This document shows positions 14,488 through 22,533 of a stretch of 64,000 nucleotides of DNA, in pieces. The notes beneath the pieces were generated by a model. The model saw nothing but the letters and a program-made list of their open reading frames with translations, made no database searches and was not told the DNA's origin. The translations under genes and the position numbers were made by a program. Origin of the DNA: Catellatospora paridis (GTDB taxonomy: Bacteria > Actinomycetota > Actinomycetes > Mycobacteriales > Micromonosporaceae); NCBI RefSeq assembly GCF_009720365.1, contig NZ_ML769320.1:145276-209275 (forward strand), read 5' to 3'. The stretch's first letter is position 1. The number at the start of each line of letters is the position of its first letter.

Positions 14488-15777
14488 TCAGTCCTGCTTG
14501 GGGTCGTCCTCGTCGGCCTTGGGCTGTTCGGGGCCGCCCTCGTCGTGGCTCGGCAGGTCGTCGAGGCCGCTGAGGTCGAGGACCGTGGTGTCGTCGGCGG
14601 CCGCGTAGGCGGCGGGGTCGGCGAAGTCCTCGTCGTCGGGCAGCAGGTCCGGGTGGTCCCACAGGGCGTCACGGCCGGACACCCCGCGGTGCTCGGTCAG
14701 CGCCGCCCACAGCGCCGCGGCCTCGCGCAGGCGGCGTGGCCGCAGCTCCAGGCCGACGAGCGCGGCGAACGTCTGCTCCGCAGGGCCGCCGGCGGCGCGG
14801 CGGCGGCGGAACGTCTCGGAGAGGCGTACGACGTTGGGCAGGCGGTTGCCCGCGGCCTGCTCGACCACGTGCGTGACCCAGCCTTCGACCAGGGCGAGCA
14901 CGGTCTCCAGGCGGCGCAGGGCGGCCTGCTGCTGCGGGCTGTCGTCCGGCGTGAAGATGCCTTCGAGCTGCAGCTCGGCCATCGACTCGGGGTCGGCGGG
15001 GTTGACCCGGCCGAGCGCCTCCTCGATGGCCTCGCGGTCCACCCGGATGCCGTTGGCGTAGGCCTCCACCGCGGTCAGCACGTGCCCGCGCAGCCACGGC
15101 ACGTGGCCGAAGAGCCGCTGGTGGGCGGCCTCGCGCAGGGCCACGAACAGGCGCAGCTCGCCCGGGTCCAGCTCCAGGCCCTCGCCGTACGCCCGGATGT
15201 TGGCGGGCACGAGGGCGGCGGTGCCGTTCGGGCCGAGAGGCAGGCCGATGTCGCCGGCCGAGAGCACCTCGACGGCGAGCTTGGCCAGCGCGGTGCCGAA
15301 CTGGCCGCCGAACAGCGCGCCGCCCAGGCTGCTGATCATCGCGGCCATCGGGCCGAGCTGGGCGCGGGCCTCCGGCGGCACCAGGTCGCCCATGGCGTTG
15401 ACCATGCGGTCGGCGACCGGGTCGGCCAGCTTGCGCCAGACGTCCAGGGTGTTGAAGATCCACTCGTTGCGGTTCCACGCGGCGGTGGTGAGCACGCCGC
15501 TGGGCAGGGAGGTGGCCGGGTCGAGCCACAGGTCGGCCAGGCGCAGCGCCTCGTCGACCTCGCGGCGGTCGGCGGCGGTCACGGCCGGGTCGCCCTCGCT
15601 GTTCAGCGAGGTGGTGGCGACCTGCCGGGCGAGGTCCCAGTTGACGGGGCCGCCGCCGCTGGAGCTCATCGCCATCAGCTGCTGCAGCCCGGCGAGGAAC
15701 TGCTGCATCTGCTGCGGGTCGTTGGGGTCTGGTGGTTGGCCGCCAGGAAGGGCGAACCCGAACGGGGTGTCAGGCAC
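14488..15777 (-). CDS. DUF2342 zinc-dependent metalloprotease
   Basis: The start is GTG 15777, giving MPDTPFGFALPGG..., which matches the short N-terminus (xDTPFGFG) of actinobacterial family members; the frame stays open to 15822. The 429-residue protein has the helical DUF2342 body, with REAAHQRLFGHVPWLR (about residues 203-218) as the zincin-like segment that replaces a canonical HExxH. The C-terminus is acidic and low complexity. In mycobacteria the equivalent gene lies beside a divergent PDZ/Lon-like protease (Rv3195/Rv3194c), exactly as here. Protease activity is inferred from fold. Confidence 0.88.
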   Translation of the reverse strand: MPDTPFGFALPGGQPPDPNDPQQMQQFLAGLQQLMAMSSSGGGPVNWDLARQVATTSLNSEGDPAVTAADRREVDEALRLADLWLDPATSLPSGVLTTAAWNRNEWIFNTLDVWRKLADPVADRMVNAMGDLVPPEARAQLGPMAAMISSLGGALFGGQFGTALAKLAVEVLSAGDIGLPLGPNGTAALVPANIRAYGEGLELDPGELRLFVALREAAHQRLFGHVPWLRGHVLTAVEAYANGIRVDREAIEEALGRVNPADPESMAELQLEGIFTPDDSPQQQAALRRLETVLALVEGWVTHVVEQAAGNRLPNVVRLSETFRRRRAAGGPAEQTFAALVGLELRPRRLREAAALWAALTEHRGVSGRDALWDHPDLLPDDEDFADPAAYAAADDTTVLDLSGLDDLPSHDEGGPEQPKADEDDPKQD

Positions 15778-15885
15778 GCCCTCCACCGTACGCGAAGTTG
15801 AGCCCAAGTGACTCATACCCACCCCGTGATAGGGGACAAGTCAGGGTCCGGCGAGCGCGCGGACCGCCCGGATAGGCTGGCCGCC

Positions 15886-16959
15886 ATGAGACGTCGCGGG
15901 TTGACTGTGGTGCTGGGCGCACTCCTGGCCGTGCTGCTGCTGATCGCCATCGGGCGGGTGGACGTGCCCTACGTGGTGGAGAGCGCCGGCCCGACCGTGG
16001 ACACCCTGGCCGCCGTCGACGACCAGGGCGAAGTCTGCACGCCGGGAGCACCCGGAGCCTCGGAGAGCTGCCACGACGTCATCTCGGTGGGCGGCGACGC
16101 GAAGGCCACGAAGTCCGACGGGCAGCTGCGGCTGGTCACCGTCAACGTGCAGTCGAAGACCGACCTGATCTCGGTGATCCGGGGCTGGTGGTCCGACGAG
16201 CAGGCCGTCGTCCCGTACGAGCTGCTCTACCCGCCGGACGCCAGCCGCGAGGAGATCGACCAGCAGGGCCAGGAGGACTTCAAGAACTCGCAGTCCAGCG
16301 CGGAGACCGCGGCGCTGCGCGAACTCGGCTACCCGGTGCGCATCTCGGTGGAGAAGGTGGTCGCGGGCGGCGCGTCCGACGGCCGGCTGAAGCCGGGCGA
16401 CGTGATCGACACCGTCGACGGCGCCGCGGTCACCTCCAACGGCAAGCTGCTGGAGCTGATCCAGGCCAAGCCCGCCGGCAGCACCCTGAAGCTCGGCGTC
16501 ACCCGCGACAAGACCCCCACCACGGTGGAGGTGACCACCAAGCCGGCGTCGGCCACCGACGACACCCCGCGGGTGGGCATCGAGGTCAAGACCGACCAGC
16601 CGCACCCGTTCACGTTGAACATCAAGCTCGACGACATCGCCGGCCCGAGCGCCGGTCTGATGTTCACGCTCGGCATCATCGACAAGCTCAAGCCGGAGGA
16701 CCTCACCGGCGGCAAGGTCATCGCGGGCACCGGCACCATCGACGACGAGGGCAACGTCGGGCCGATCGGCGGCATCCCGCAGAAGCTGTACGGCGCCAAG
16801 GCGGCCGGGGCCAAGATCTTCCTCACCCCTGCCGCGAACTGCGCGGAAGCCAAGGCCAACGCGCTGCCCGGACTGCCGCTGGCCAAGGTGGGCACGCTCC
16901 AGGACGCGCTGGCCGCGCTGGCCACGGTGCGTGCCGGCGGGCAGCCGCCTTCCTGTTAA
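15886..16959 (+). CDS. Membrane-anchored Lon-like PDZ serine protease
   Basis: ATG 15886 lies 7 bases after a -10-like TAGGCT, indicating a leaderless message; an upstream frame start at 15808 is less likely. The 357-residue product has one N-terminal transmembrane segment (LTVVLGALLAVLLLIAIG), a PDZ domain (about 150-230) and a C-terminal Lon (S16) domain with the catalytic Ser in GPSAG (about 254-258) and the catalytic Lys in GAKAAGAK. It is the YlbL/Rv3194c type, active outside the membrane. It is divergent from the DUF2342 protease and followed by UPF0182. Confidence 0.92.
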   Translation: MRRRGLTVVLGALLAVLLLIAIGRVDVPYVVESAGPTVDTLAAVDDQGEVCTPGAPGASESCHDVISVGGDAKATKSDGQLRLVTVNVQSKTDLISVIRGWWSDEQAVVPYELLYPPDASREEIDQQGQEDFKNSQSSAETAALRELGYPVRISVEKVVAGGASDGRLKPGDVIDTVDGAAVTSNGKLLELIQAKPAGSTLKLGVTRDKTPTTVEVTTKPASATDDTPRVGIEVKTDQPHPFTLNIKLDDIAGPSAGLMFTLGIIDKLKPEDLTGGKVIAGTGTIDDEGNVGPIGGIPQKLYGAKAAGAKIFLTPAANCAEAKANALPGLPLAKVGTLQDALAALATVRAGGQPPSC

Positions 16960-16978
16960 TCAGCTGAGAAAACGGCCA

Positions 16979-17010
16979 GGCGCAGGGCCCGTCCAGGCGG
17001 GCTCTGCGCC
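16979..17010 (+). terminator. GC-rich hairpin after Lon-like gene
   Basis: Arms 16979-16991 and 16998-17010 pair with one mismatch (GGCGCAGGGCCCG against CGGGCTCTGCGCC) 20 bases after the stop. No T-tract is present. It is a probable terminator or mRNA-stabilising hairpin. Confidence 0.55.
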
Positions 17011-17095
17011 GAAACCGCACGTCAGACGACTCACCACGGTTCCGTGAGGGCGTCCATCGGTGCCGGGCTCTTGCACGGCAACGTAGGCTTCCACC

Positions 17096-20023
17096 GTGGT
17101 GAACCGATCAAGCCAACTGCCGCACATGAGCCGTCGCGGACGCGCCTGGCTCATCGTGCTGACCGGCCTTCTTGTCTTCTTCGCCGTCCTGGGCTGGGTG
17201 GTGGAGGCGTGGACCGAGTGGCTCTGGTTCGACGAACTCGGCGCGACCCAGGTCTTCACCGGTCAGCTCGGCACCCGGATAGGTCTGTTCGCGGTGTTCG
17301 GCCTGATCATCTGGGCGTTCCTGTTCGGCAACCTGTACCTGGCGTACAAGCTGCGCCCGTTCCTGCCGCCGACCGGGGTCGAGCAGCAGGCGCTGGAGCG
17401 CTACCGCTACCTGCTGGGCCCGCACCTGATGCGCTGGTTCACGCTGGCCGCGGGCGCGGTCGCGTTCTTCGCCGGGCTCGCCGCGCAGGGGCACTGGCAG
17501 CAGTGGCTGCTGTTCGAGAACGCCGTGCCGTTCGGCCAGAAGGACCCGCAGTTCGGCATCGACATCGGCTTCTACATCTTCAAACTGCCGTTCTGGCAGT
17601 ACCTGCTGAACACCGGCTTCACCGTGACGGTGCTGGCGCTGATCGGCGCGCTCGGCGTGCACTACCTCTACGGCGGGGTGCGGCTGTCCGGCGCCGGTGA
17701 CCGGATGACCACCGGCGCGCGGGCCCACCTGACCGGCCTGGTCGCGCTGTTCGTGAGCCTCAAGGCGATCGCGTACGTGCTGGACCGCCGGGCGCTGCTG
17801 CTGGACACCATCTCCGGCACCGACCTGACCGGCGCGGGTTACACCGACATCCAGGCGCTGCTGCCGGCCAAGGAGATGCTCACCTACATCTCGGTGATCG
17901 TCGTCATCGCCATCCTGATCTTCTCGAACGCGGTCATGCGCAACCTGGTGTGGCCGGGCGTCGCGCTGGGCCTGCTGGCCATCTCCGCGGTCGCCATCGG
18001 CGGCATCTACCCCTGGGGCGTGCAGACGTTCCAGGTGGACCCGAGCCGCAACGTCAAGGAAGCGCCGTACATCGACCGCACCATCGCGGCCACGCGCGCC
18101 GCGTACGGGCTGGACTCCGCGGCGACCACGTCGTATGCCTCGGACACGGTCGAGCCGCCCGCGTCCCTGGCGCAGGACAAGACGATCGTGCCGAACATCC
18201 GCCTGCTCGACCCGGCTGTGGTCGCCGAGACCTATACCCAGCTGTCCCAGGTGCGCAGCTTCTACCAGTTCGGCGACAAGCTCGACATCGACCGCTACAC
18301 CATCGACGGCAAGACCGCCGACTACGTGGTGGGCGTGCGCGAGATCGAGTACAGCAAGCTGACCACCGCGCAGAGCAACTGGATCAACAAGCACACCGTC
18401 TACACCCACGGCTACGGCCTGGTCGCGGCGCCCGCCAACACCACGGTCTGCGCCGGCCAGCCGTACTTCGTCTCCGGCTTCTTCACCGGCCAGGCGCAGG
18501 GCGCGGAGCAGGGCTGCTCGTCGTCCACCGACAAGCTGCCCGTGGAGCAGCCACGCATCTACTACGGCGAGCGGATGGGCGAGTACGCCATCGTCGGCAA
18601 GCCCGACGGCGGCACCAGTGCCGAGTACGACCGGCCCACCGGCGAGGCCACCGACGCCCGCTACACCTACACCGGTCAGGGCGGCGTCGACCTGGGCTCG
18701 ACCTGGCGGCGGCTGCTCTACTCGATCAAGTACGCCGAGTCGAACTTCCTGCTGGCCGACGCGGTCAACGACAACTCGAAGATCCTGTACGAGCGCGACC
18801 CGCGCACCCGGGTGCAGAAGGTCGCGCCGTTCCTGACGCTGGACGGCGACCCGTATCCGGCCGCGGTCGGCGGGCGCGTCGTGTGGATCATCGACGGCTA
18901 CACGACCAGCGCGAACTACCCGTACGCGCAGCGCATCGACCTGCAGGACGCGACCAGTGACTCGCTGACCGGCGACGGCACGTTCCGGCTCGCCCGGCAG
19001 GACATCAACTACATCCGCAACTCGGTGAAGGCCACCGTCGACGCCTACGACGGCACCGTCAAGCTCTACGAGTTCGACGACAAGGACCCGATCCTGAAGG
19101 CCTGGAACAACGCCTTCGGCGGCGAGCTGATCACGAAGAAGTCGGAGATCCCGGCGGAGCTGGCGCAGCACTTCCGCTACCCGGCGGACATGTTCAAGGT
19201 GCAGCGCGACCTGCTCACCCGGTTCCACGTCAACAACGCCAACGACTTCTTCAACGCGCCCGACTTCTGGGCCGTGCCCAACGACCCGGCCACCGCCGGC
19301 ACCTCGGCCAAGCAGCCGCCGTACTACCTGCTGACCCAGCTGCCCGGGCAGACCGAGGCGCGCTTCCAGCTCACCGCCGCGGTGACCCCGCGGGAACGGC
19401 AGAACCTGGCGGCGCTGATCTCCGGGTCGTACGTCGACGGTAAACCGACACTGCAGGTGCTGGAGCTGAGCAAGGACGGCCGGATCCCCGGACCGGGCCA
19501 GGCGCAGCAGTTGATGGAGAACTTCGATGCGGCGCGAACACAGCTCAACATCTGGGGCAACAACGTCGTCAAGGGCAATCTGCTGTCCCTGCCGTACGGC
19601 GGCGGCATGCTCTACGTCGAGCCGATCTACCTGCGCTCCAGCGGGGAGAAGGCGTATCCGCTGATGAAGAAGGTGCTGGTCAGCTACGGCGACAAGGTGG
19701 CCTTCGCGGACACCCTCACCGACGGCATCAAACAGCTGGTCGGCACGACCACCGGCACACCGCCGGTGACCACGCCCGAGCAGCCGCCACCGACGACCGG
19801 CACGCCGAACCTGAACGCCGCCGCCGAGAAGGTCAACAAGGCCATCGACGACGTGCGGGCCGCGCAGCAGTCCGGCAACTTCGAGGCGTACGGCAAGGCG
19901 CTGGCCGCGCTGGAGGCGGCGATGAAGGAGTTCGAGCAGGCGAGCGGGACGACGCCGCCCCCGGCTGCCTCGCCTTCGGCGCCACCGCCCTCGCCTTCGC
20001 CTTCTCCGGCCACCACCGGCTGA
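17096..20023 (+). CDS. UPF0182 family large membrane protein
   Basis: This 975-residue protein starts at GTG 17096. The first ~310 residues contain about seven transmembrane helices (LIVLTGLLVFFAVLGWVV, then IGLFAVFGLIIWAFLFGNLYLAY and further segments). The remainder is a large extracytoplasmic domain with the family landmarks YPWGVQTFQVDPSRNVKEAPYI and RLLYSIKYAESNFLL. A Pro/Ser-rich, low-complexity tail ends the protein. It corresponds to Rv3193c in mycobacteria and keeps the same neighbours. Function is not established. It is full length and the largest gene in this half of the window. Confidence 0.94.
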   Translation: MVNRSSQLPHMSRRGRAWLIVLTGLLVFFAVLGWVVEAWTEWLWFDELGATQVFTGQLGTRIGLFAVFGLIIWAFLFGNLYLAYKLRPFLPPTGVEQQALERYRYLLGPHLMRWFTLAAGAVAFFAGLAAQGHWQQWLLFENAVPFGQKDPQFGIDIGFYIFKLPFWQYLLNTGFTVTVLALIGALGVHYLYGGVRLSGAGDRMTTGARAHLTGLVALFVSLKAIAYVLDRRALLLDTISGTDLTGAGYTDIQALLPAKEMLTYISVIVVIAILIFSNAVMRNLVWPGVALGLLAISAVAIGGIYPWGVQTFQVDPSRNVKEAPYIDRTIAATRAAYGLDSAATTSYASDTVEPPASLAQDKTIVPNIRLLDPAVVAETYTQLSQVRSFYQFGDKLDIDRYTIDGKTADYVVGVREIEYSKLTTAQSNWINKHTVYTHGYGLVAAPANTTVCAGQPYFVSGFFTGQAQGAEQGCSSSTDKLPVEQPRIYYGERMGEYAIVGKPDGGTSAEYDRPTGEATDARYTYTGQGGVDLGSTWRRLLYSIKYAESNFLLADAVNDNSKILYERDPRTRVQKVAPFLTLDGDPYPAAVGGRVVWIIDGYTTSANYPYAQRIDLQDATSDSLTGDGTFRLARQDINYIRNSVKATVDAYDGTVKLYEFDDKDPILKAWNNAFGGELITKKSEIPAELAQHFRYPADMFKVQRDLLTRFHVNNANDFFNAPDFWAVPNDPATAGTSAKQPPYYLLTQLPGQTEARFQLTAAVTPRERQNLAALISGSYVDGKPTLQVLELSKDGRIPGPGQAQQLMENFDAARTQLNIWGNNVVKGNLLSLPYGGGMLYVEPIYLRSSGEKAYPLMKKVLVSYGDKVAFADTLTDGIKQLVGTTTGTPPVTTPEQPPPTTGTPNLNAAAEKVNKAIDDVRAAQQSGNFEAYGKALAALEAAMKEFEQASGTTPPPAASPSAPPPSPSPSPATTG

Positions 20024-20037
20024 ACGACACGGTGAGA

Positions 20038-20078
20038 CGACACGGGGTGAGTGCTGAGACGGCGCTCACCCCGTGTCG
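20038..20078. terminator. Terminator after UPF0182 gene
   Basis: CGACACGGGGTGAG pairs with CTCACCCCGTGTCG (14 bp) around a 13-base loop and is followed by ATTTG. It separates the UPF0182 gene from the initiator tRNA promoter. Confidence 0.8.
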
Positions 20079-20080
20079 AT

Positions 20081-20110
20081 TTGCACCTGCTGCGATCAAC
20101 CGGCTATGGT
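20081..20110 (+). promoter_or_regulatory. Promoter of tRNA-fMet copy 1
   Basis: TTGCAC (20081-20086) and TATGGT (20105-20110) with an 18-base spacer lie 12 bases before the tRNA 5' end, typical spacing for a primary-sigma tRNA promoter. Confidence 0.6.
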
Positions 20111-20121
20111 TTAGAAACCGA

Positions 20122-20195
20122 CGCGGGGTGGAGCAGCTCGGTAGCTCGCTGGGCTCATAACCCAGAGGTCGCAGGTTCAAATCCTGTCCCCGCTA
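20122..20195 (+). tRNA. tRNA-fMet (initiator), anticodon CAT, copy 1
   Basis: The 74-base gene folds as a full cloverleaf with CAT at 20156-20158. The anticodon stem has the three consecutive G-C pairs (GGG/CCC) that mark initiator tRNA. The first acceptor position is an unpaired C against T, also an initiator trait. T-arm is GCAGG-TTCAAAT-CCTGT. CCA is not encoded. A hairpin terminator follows immediately. Confidence 0.95.
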
Positions 20196-20201
20196 CGAAC
20201 G

Positions 20202-20232
20202 AAAGACCCGGCTCCGATGGAGCCGGGTCTTT
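20202..20232 (+). terminator. Terminator of tRNA-fMet copy 1
   Basis: AAAGACCCGGCTCC and GGAGCCGGGTCTTT form a perfect 14-bp stem with a GAT loop ending in T-rich sequence, 6 bases after the tRNA. Confidence 0.88.
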
Positions 20233-20256
20233 CTGCATGTGGGTAGGGTGAACAGA

Positions 20257-20682
20257 GTGACGAGGGATGACCTGGTCCGGCTGCGGCAGGCCCGCGACCG
20301 GATGGACCGCGACTACGCGCAGCCGCTGGACGTGGCCGCGCTGGCGCGCACCGCGCTGATGTCGCCGGGGCACTTCTCGCGCAGCTTCCGGGCCGCCTTC
20401 GGCGAGACGCCGTACAGCTACCTGATGACCCGCCGGATCGAGCGCGCCCAGGCCCTGCTGCGCCGGGGCGATCTGAGCGTGACCGACGTCTGCATGGCCG
20501 TCGGCTTCACCTCGCTGGGCTCGTTCAGCACCCGCTTCACCGAGATCGTCGGGGTCAGCCCGAGCGCCTATCGGGCGAGTGACCACTCCTGGAGCGCGTC
20601 CCTGCCGGGGTGCGTGGCCAAGAGGGTCCTGCGGCAGGTCCGCAACGGCGAGGCCGGACGGCGCGCCGGGGCCGCGGCGTGA
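20257..20682 (+). CDS. AraC-family transcriptional regulator (short)
   Basis: GTG 20257 stands 7 bases after TAGGGT, consistent with a leaderless transcript; the frame opens slightly earlier. The 141-residue protein is almost only the AraC DNA-binding domain: first helix-turn-helix LDVAALARTALMSPGHFSRSFRAAFG and second LSVTDVCMAVGFTSLGSFSTRFTEIVGVSPSAYR. There is no N-terminal ligand domain. Single-domain members of this kind (SoxS/MarA-like in size) often act without an effector. Targets are unknown; neighbours are the tRNA and the convergent beta-helix protein. Confidence 0.9.
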   Translation: MTRDDLVRLRQARDRMDRDYAQPLDVAALARTALMSPGHFSRSFRAAFGETPYSYLMTRRIERAQALLRRGDLSVTDVCMAVGFTSLGSFSTRFTEIVGVSPSAYRASDHSWSASLPGCVAKRVLRQVRNGEAGRRAGAAA

Positions 20683-20706
20683 CCCGGGAGCGCGCCGCCT
20701 GACGTG

Positions 20707-20745
20707 ACGACGCCCGCCCCACCATGCGACGGCGGAGCGGGCGTC
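20707..20745 (-). terminator. Hairpin between AraC and beta-helix genes
   Basis: GACGCCCGC(C/T)CC and its complement GGGCGGGCGTC flank a short loop in the 79-base gap between convergent genes. It probably serves both. There is no clear T-tract. Confidence 0.5.
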
Positions 20746-20761
20746 TGTGCCGTGCACCGGG

Positions 20762-22249
20762 TCAGGGGGTGACCGCGATGTTGGTCAGGCCGGTGGTGGC
20801 GTTGGTGACGGTGTTGGAGGCGTACACCACGTTGAGGTTGCCGGCGCACTTCGAGGTCGAGGTGACCCGGATCGCGTACTGGCCGACCCCGCCCAGGTTC
20901 GAGCTGTTGGCGCGCCACACGTTGCCGCAGCCGTTCAGGAAGGACGGCGTGGTCGCGGGATTGTGCGTCTCGTAGCCGTTGACGAACGTGCCCGGCGCGG
21001 CGAACGTGCCCGTGTTGTTCTCGATGAGGTAGCCGATGCCCTTGGCGTCGATCCAGGAGTCGGCCGAGTTCTGCCCGGAGATGCCGCGCCCGTCGAAGGT
21101 GTTGCCGCGGATGACGCCGTCGAAGGTGCCCTCCTTGATGTCGATGTGCTCCGCGGCGACGTACGGGCCGATGCGGTTGTTGAGCACCTGGACCCGGTCG
21201 GAGCGGTCGACGCCGCCGGAGTTGCCGTGGCAGGCCCAGTTGGACCCCGCGGAGCCGAGGTAGACGCCCTCGCCGTAGCCGGGCTGCACCAGGCCGGTGT
21301 ACTCGACGATCGAGTCGCGGATCACGCCGTCGGCCGAGGAGCGGCGGAAGTGCACGCCCTCGTCCTCGGTGTGGTGCACGTACACGCTGCTGATCGTCAC
21401 GTGGTGCGAGTTGTCGAGCACGATGCCCTTCTTCGACTCGGCCACGGTGAAGCCGGTGAGGTTCCAGTACGGCGCGTTGAACAGCCACAGCCCGTAGCCG
21501 GAGTCCCAGCCCGCGGTGGGCGCGGGGCAGGACGGCGCGGTGCCGCTCGGCCCGTCGTTGATCAGCACCGCGGTGCGCGGCCCGGTCAGCGTGATCCGGG
21601 CGTTGGCCGTGCCCGCCCGCGTGGTGGCGAACGCCCCGCGATAGGTGCCGGCCGCGAGCCGGATGGTGGAGCCGGGGTTCGCACTGCTCAGCGCACTGCT
21701 CAACTGCGCGGCGGTGCTCACGTCCACGACCGGCCCGGTGGGCGGCGGGGAGGACGGCGCCGACGGCGACGGCGACGGTGAGGCGGGCGCGGACGGCGAC
21801 GGCGAAGCCGACGGGGACGGCGGGGTGGACGGCGACGGGGCCGGGCCGCCCGCGCAGGAGCCGCCGTTCACGGTGCAGTTGACCGGGGTGCCGAGCCCGG
21901 CGGCGTTGAAGCCGAAGGTCTGCGACGCGCCCGGGTTGACCGTGCCGTTCCAGCTCACGTTGGTGAAGGTGTAGCGCTGCCCGCTCTGCGTGCGGACCGA
22001 ACTCCACGACGAGCTGACCGTGGTGCCGGTGGGCAGGTCGAACGCGACGGTCCAGCCGGTGGCGGGGGCGTCGCCGGTGTTGGTCACCGTCACGTCCGCG
22101 CCGTATCCGGTGGCCCACACGCTGACCTGGGTGACCGTGGCACGCAGCACCGGCCCGGCGGCGTGTGCGGCGGTGCCGGTCAGGTAGGGGACCGCTGCGC
22201 CGAGCAGGGCGACGGCCGCCGTGACGGCCACCGTGCGGAGGGTTCGCAT
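20762..22249 (-). CDS. Secreted CBM2 plus parallel beta-helix protein
   Basis: The 495-residue precursor has a signal peptide ending near AHA-AG (residue 31). A family 2 carbohydrate-binding module occupies about 33-130 (conserved WSVWATGYGADVTVTN-like strands and a C...C pair). A Pro/Ser linker (about 133-165) leads to a right-handed parallel beta-helix (about 170-495) with stacked HVTISSVYVHHTEDEGV-type repeats. The helix resembles polysaccharide lyases such as PL9 or other pectin- or alginate-active folds, but no diagnostic catalytic lysine can be assigned by eye. A polysaccharide target is likely because of the CBM. RBS AAAGGAG precedes ATG 22249. Confidence 0.85.
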   Translation of the reverse strand: MRTLRTVAVTAAVALLGAAVPYLTGTAAHAAGPVLRATVTQVSVWATGYGADVTVTNTGDAPATGWTVAFDLPTGTTVSSSWSSVRTQSGQRYTFTNVSWNGTVNPGASQTFGFNAAGLGTPVNCTVNGGSCAGGPAPSPSTPPSPSASPSPSAPASPSPSPSAPSSPPPTGPVVDVSTAAQLSSALSSANPGSTIRLAAGTYRGAFATTRAGTANARITLTGPRTAVLINDGPSGTAPSCPAPTAGWDSGYGLWLFNAPYWNLTGFTVAESKKGIVLDNSHHVTISSVYVHHTEDEGVHFRRSSADGVIRDSIVEYTGLVQPGYGEGVYLGSAGSNWACHGNSGGVDRSDRVQVLNNRIGPYVAAEHIDIKEGTFDGVIRGNTFDGRGISGQNSADSWIDAKGIGYLIENNTGTFAAPGTFVNGYETHNPATTPSFLNGCGNVWRANSSNLGGVGQYAIRVTSTSKCAGNLNVVYASNTVTNATTGLTNIAVTP

Positions 22250-22348
22250 CGACTGGCTCCTTTCTAGAAGGATTGTTGCCAGTCATCGAACACCGTGGAA
22301 GCCGTCCTGCCAAGAGGATGGTGTCCATGAATGTGGGCGGTTAACCGA

Positions 22349-22377
22349 TTGGACACGGTCGACAACGGTGACATAGT
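22349..22377 (+). promoter_or_regulatory. Promoter of tRNA-fMet copy 2
   Basis: TTGGAC (22349-22354) and CATAGT (22372-22377) are separated by 17 bases and lie 16 bases before the tRNA. Confidence 0.6.
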
Positions 22378-22393
22378 CTGTGCAAGCACCCGA

Positions 22394-22467
22394 CGCGGGG
22401 TGGAGCAGCTCGGTAGCTCGCTGGGCTCATAACCCAGAGGTCGTCAGTTCAAATCTGGCCCCCGCTA
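22394..22467 (+). tRNA. tRNA-fMet (initiator), anticodon CAT, copy 2
   Basis: This gene is identical to copy 1 over the acceptor 5' strand, D-arm and anticodon arm (CAT at 22428-22430, GGG/CCC stem) but differs in the T-arm: GTCAG-TTCAAAT-CTGGC instead of GCAGG/CCTGT. Base pairing is preserved, including a T-G pair. It has its own promoter and terminator, so both copies look functional. CCA is not encoded. Confidence 0.94.
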
Positions 22468-22475
22468 CGAAAAGA

Positions 22476-22511
22476 CCGAAGCCCGGTTCCTGGCCAGGAA
22501 CCGGGCTTCGG
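22476..22511. terminator. Bidirectional terminator after tRNA-fMet copy 2
   Basis: CCGAAGCCCGGTTCCTGG and CCAGGAACCGGGCTTCGG form a perfect uninterrupted palindrome between the tRNA and the convergent protease gene, so it can end both transcripts. Confidence 0.85.
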
Positions 22512-22533
22512 CGTTTGCGGGGTCAGGCGGCCG

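Noticed and set aside
20051..20251. 66-codon frame spanning tRNA-fMet copy 1
   Set aside because: It runs through the terminator, tRNA promoter and tRNA gene, so it is not coding.
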